NCBI GenBank assembly: GCA_025363455.1
Contig: JANYDW010000070.1
Location: forward strand, 1-64,000
Reading direction: 5' to 3'
From: Oleiharenicola sp.
GTDB taxonomy: Bacteria; Verrucomicrobiota; Verrucomicrobiia; Opitutales; Opitutaceae
Length of the DNA: 64,000 nt
Shown here piece by piece: positions 61,982 through 64,000 of this stretch. Under the pieces are notes generated by a model. The model searched no databases, was not told the DNA's origin, and worked only from the letters and a program-made list of their open reading frames with translations. The stretch's first letter is position 1. Every line of letters starts with the position of its first letter. Both the position numbers and the translations under genes were made by a program.

Positions 61982-62500
61982 ATGCAAGAGGAGATCAGGA
62001 AACCAGGGCACGCGGCCTTGCGCCGCTTTCGGACTTCCCGGCCCGAAGCGAATTATTTCATTACCACCAATATTGCGGGTCAGCGCAGCGGCCTCGACCG
62101 TCCGGCCGTGACGGCGCAAATTATTACGGAATGGGCTAGGCTGGAGACCGAGCAGAGTTGGTCCGTACTTACCGGCGTGGTGATGCCCGATCATGTTCAT
62201 CTTTTGATCCAATTGGGTCGGAATCGCACCATGAACGAATCCATGAGACTGTTCCGAGGTCGGCTGGCGCCCGTTTTGCGCGCCCACGGTTTGCGCTGGC
62301 AAAACGCCTTCTACGATCACCGCCTGCGAAGTCCTGAAGATGTGACGCCGGTTCTCTTCTACATCTTCTTGAATCCCTACCGCGCTGGATTGTTGCCACG
62401 AACGGAAGCATGGCCCGGTTACTTCTGCCGCGTTGAAGAGTGGGCTTGGTTCGGCGGACTTACTGCAAACGCAGCGCCCCAACCGGAGTGGCTGCGTTGA
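61982..62500 (+). CDS. REP-associated tyrosine transposase (RAYT)
   Basis: The 172-residue protein is a Y1 HUH-type transposase of the RAYT group. The metal-binding HUH motif PDHVHLLIQL has His71 and His73; VLFYIFLNPYRAGLL has the probable catalytic Tyr127 in the Y-I-x-x-N-P pattern, and FRGRLAPVLR is the conserved helix between. Single-strand cutting and joining at REP hairpins is the role shown for E. coli RAYT; here it is inferred. The gene is enclosed by two inverted REP copies (10 bases before the ATG and two bases after the stop), so it can act on its own flanks and on the REPINs elsewhere in the window. Confidence 0.93.
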   Translation: MQEEIRKPGHAALRRFRTSRPEANYFITTNIAGQRSGLDRPAVTAQIITEWARLETEQSWSVLTGVVMPDHVHLLIQLGRNRTMNESMRLFRGRLAPVLRAHGLRWQNAFYDHRLRSPEDVTPVLFYIFLNPYRAGLLPRTEAWPGYFCRVEEWAWFGGLTANAAPQPEWLR

Positions 62501-62502
62501 AG

Positions 62503-62526
62503 GTCGGGGGATAAACCCCCTCCTAC
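62503..62526. repeat. REP sequence, right of the RAYT gene (inverse)
   Basis: GTCGGGGGATAAACCCCCTC continues CTAC, the inverse of the family A REP with stem GGGGG/CCCCC. The GTAG foot is on the outside. It starts two bases after the RAYT stop. The left partner is at 61948-61971. Confidence 0.9.
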
Positions 62527-62587
62527 GGGCTCAAATGTAGTCACCGCGCTATTTACAGGTGCGGTCGCTCCCGCCTGACTCCCGGCC

Positions 62588-63616
62588 GTGAACCTCCTGC
62601 CACCCCTGCTCGACAGCCTCGCGCTATCCGACCCGCTGACCTACCTCGTGGTCTTCCTGGGCGTTTCGCTGCTCATGCTCTGGCGGCTCGAGTCGATGCT
62701 CAGCAGCGGTCTGGAAGGCACGGCCCTGGGCACGCTGCTGCTGCCCTATTGTTCGGGCTTGGGGAACCTGATTTTTGTGGGCCTGATGTTGTCGCGACGC
62801 GGGTCGCCCGCCGAGGTTCTGACCAACTGCCTCGTCAACAACGTCACCAATATGACGCTCCTGCTGGGCTTGCCGGCGCTCATCTGGGGGTTGCAGGTTA
62901 TGCCCGGAGCAGTCGCGGCGGGCGGCGGCAAGGGCAAGAAGCCAGCCAAACCCGCCAAGGGCGGCGGTAGCACCGAGCAGCAGATCAATCGTCTCTCGCT
63001 GTTGCTTACACTGTCGGCCGTCCTGTTCTTCACCGGTGCGGTCTGGCTGCTGGGTCGTGACGGGAAACTAAACCAGACGGACGGCATCGTGCTCATCGGA
63101 CTGTTCCTTTTCTGGCAGTGCGTGCAGGTGTTTGATGTATTGAAGAACAACGTGCGGCACCGGGTGTCCTTCGGCTGGAAGTTCTACGTTGATGCACTGG
63201 TCGTTCTTGCCTGCGCCTACCTGATGTATGAGACGATCGACTGGATCGTCACGTGGCTATCAGCGCAGAAGCACGGGTTCATCAGTCGGGACAACCTCGG
63301 CTGGCTGACCGGCTGGCTGATGGTGCTGCCCAACGCCGTGCTGGCGCTCTACTGGGGCTGGCGGCGCCGGGCGGACGTGGTCTACAGCTCGCAGGTCGGT
63401 GATGGGCACATCTGTATCCCGCTTTGTCTGGGGCTGTTCGCGCTGGTCAAGCCGCTGCCGCTGTCAGCCTTCAGCAACCAGGCGCTGTTCCTTCTCCTGG
63501 GTTCGGCCGGGCTGCACGGAGCGTTCCTGCTCACCAGTGGCGGACTGCCCCGCTGGGCCGGCGCCGCGCTGTGCCTCGCGTACGGATGGTTTGTGTACGC
63601 GGGTTTGCTCTCCTGA
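62588..63616 (+). CDS. divergent sodium/calcium-exchanger-like membrane protein
   Basis: The 342-residue protein starts at GTG (62588). It has about ten transmembrane segments in two halves. The first half has an alpha-repeat-like stretch (GLGNLIFVGLMLSRRGSPAE, CLVNNVTNMTLLLGLPALIW), and the second contains WLMVLPNAVLALYWGW and VYSSQVGDGHICIPLCLG. The arrangement resembles CaCA antiporters, but the usual PE pairs of the alpha-repeats are replaced by GN and PN. A Gly/Lys linker (GGGKGKKPAKPAKGGG) joins the halves. The ion is unknown. Confidence 0.65.
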   Translation: MNLLPPLLDSLALSDPLTYLVVFLGVSLLMLWRLESMLSSGLEGTALGTLLLPYCSGLGNLIFVGLMLSRRGSPAEVLTNCLVNNVTNMTLLLGLPALIWGLQVMPGAVAAGGGKGKKPAKPAKGGGSTEQQINRLSLLLTLSAVLFFTGAVWLLGRDGKLNQTDGIVLIGLFLFWQCVQVFDVLKNNVRHRVSFGWKFYVDALVVLACAYLMYETIDWIVTWLSAQKHGFISRDNLGWLTGWLMVLPNAVLALYWGWRRRADVVYSSQVGDGHICIPLCLGLFALVKPLPLSAFSNQALFLLLGSAGLHGAFLLTSGGLPRWAGAALCLAYGWFVYAGLLS

Positions 63617-63705
63617 GGCGAAATTCTTTTTTAACCACTAAGGTGTGTCGTCAAACCTTCGTCCGGTAGCCCCAAGTCCAGCTTGGCCGACGGATCAGAA
63701 GCAGA

Positions 63706-63963
63706 GTCACCGCTAATGGAATTTCGCCAAGGGCGAAATTTTGCGCAAGCGGCTCCGGCTGATCGCCTGCGCAATTGGTTCCGGGGGCCCGCTAATCGCG
63801 GGCAGACTAAGTCTGCCATCTCAGCCGCAGCGCCGGCTGCGCGACTGATCCCGGGCTGCCAGCAGGCAGCAACAGGAAGCAGACCCAAAATCTGCCAGCG
63901 CAGGCGATTAGACGGAGCGGTAACTGTAGATTTCACCTTTGGTGAAATCCAAATAGCGGTCAC
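63706..63963. repeat. hairpin-rich structured region bounded by long inverted arms
   Basis: Outer arms GTCACCGCTAATGGAATTTC (from 63706) and the inverse of GGTGAAATCCAAATAGCGGT (63941-63960) match in 18 of 23 bases. Nested inside are perfect stems: AATTTCGCC/GGCGAAATT (63720-63740), TTGCGCA/TGCGCAA (63741-63774), GGCAGAC/GTCTGCC (63801-63817), GCTGCC/GGCAGC (near 63856-63870), and GATTTCACC/GGTGAAATC (63929-63949). No open frame is convincing. It may be a folded RNA, a composite mobile repeat or a DNA structure. Confidence 0.6.
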
Positions 63964-63973
63964 CTCCTCTGTC

Positions 63974-63989
63974 TTTCAAAGTTTTGAAA
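63974..63989. promoter_or_regulatory. palindrome TTTCAAA-GT-TTTGAAA, possible operator
   Basis: A perfect 7-bp inverted repeat with a 2-base centre, 11 bases from the window end. It has the same geometry (7-2-7) as the ArsR-type operator at 10860-10875. It may belong to a gene beyond the window; that gene cannot be seen. Confidence 0.4.
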
Positions 63990-64000
63990 ATAGGCTCCAG

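Noticed and set aside
63631-63963. 110-codon minus-strand frame in the hairpin region
   Set aside because: It is the translation of palindromes, has no conserved motif, and lacks a promoter-like or ribosome-site context.
63706-63963. Integron attC site
   Set aside because: The large inverted repeat recalls attC, but no RYYYAAC/GTTRRRY core sites flank it and no integrase is present.

Overview
The window looks like a chromosomal segment of a high-GC Verrucomicrobiota bacterium, most likely from the Opitutales/Opitutaceae. The reasons are a PEP-CTERM-type protein of the VPDxx flavour, the secreted DUF1552/DUF1592/DUF1080 set shared by Verrucomicrobia and Planctomycetes, several exported proteins of unknown family, and weak or absent Shine-Dalgarno sequences. 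The placement is inference from gene content; no database search was possible.

Layout. 1-391: end of an rRNA operon (3' end of 23S, 5S, terminator). 443-1052: a decayed 610-bp insertion sequence whose 25-bp terminal inverted repeats are still readable. 1.1-20.8 kb: carbohydrate degradation, with a PQQ dehydrogenase carrying an inserted cytochrome c, an alpha/beta hydrolase, GH43, GH78 plus an FKBP lipoprotein, and a long minus-strand run of NHL protein, DUF1080, DUF1592, DUF1552, CE1-like esterase and PL26-like exo-rhamnogalacturonan lyase. Together these suggest use of pectin (rhamnogalacturonan I). An ArsR/SRPBCC/DUF899 operon lies in the middle. 20.9-38.6 kb: small regulators (cNMP-binding, HxlR, TetR) with visible operators, a DTW protein, an SDR, a DUF885 peptidase-like protein, tandem paralogues of unknown function, an acyltransferase, a metallopeptidase/ATP-grasp pair and a PEP-CTERM protein. 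38.9-58.7 kb: metH, a probable cobalamin riboswitch with a BtuB-like receptor, an orphan piece of a DNA methyltransferase/restriction enzyme, recQ, a YcaQ-like protein, PIN-PhoH, a Gfo/Idh/MocA and HEAT/discoidin pair, and a cob(I)alamin adenosyltransferase overlapping peptide deformylase. 58.8-64 kb: an unknown two-gene membrane/coiled-coil operon, a REP-associated tyrosine transposase (RAYT), a divergent cation-exchanger-like protein and a hairpin-rich terminal region.

The strongest unusual theme is the network of palindromic repeats. The RAYT gene (61982-62500) sits exactly between two inverted REP sequences. Related paired REPs (REPINs) with GTAG/GTGG feet recur between genes from 43.4 to 52.9 kb, and REPINs with other hairpin cores but the same foot occur elsewhere. 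Some palindromes have entered genes without breaking the frame. metH carries one insertion in each of its three interdomain linkers (41711-41787, 40754-40779, 39777-39856), and the YcaQ-like gene carries one at 49363-49405. B12 is a second theme: B12-dependent MetH, riboswitch plus BtuB-like importer, and an adenosyltransferase all occur within 20 kb.
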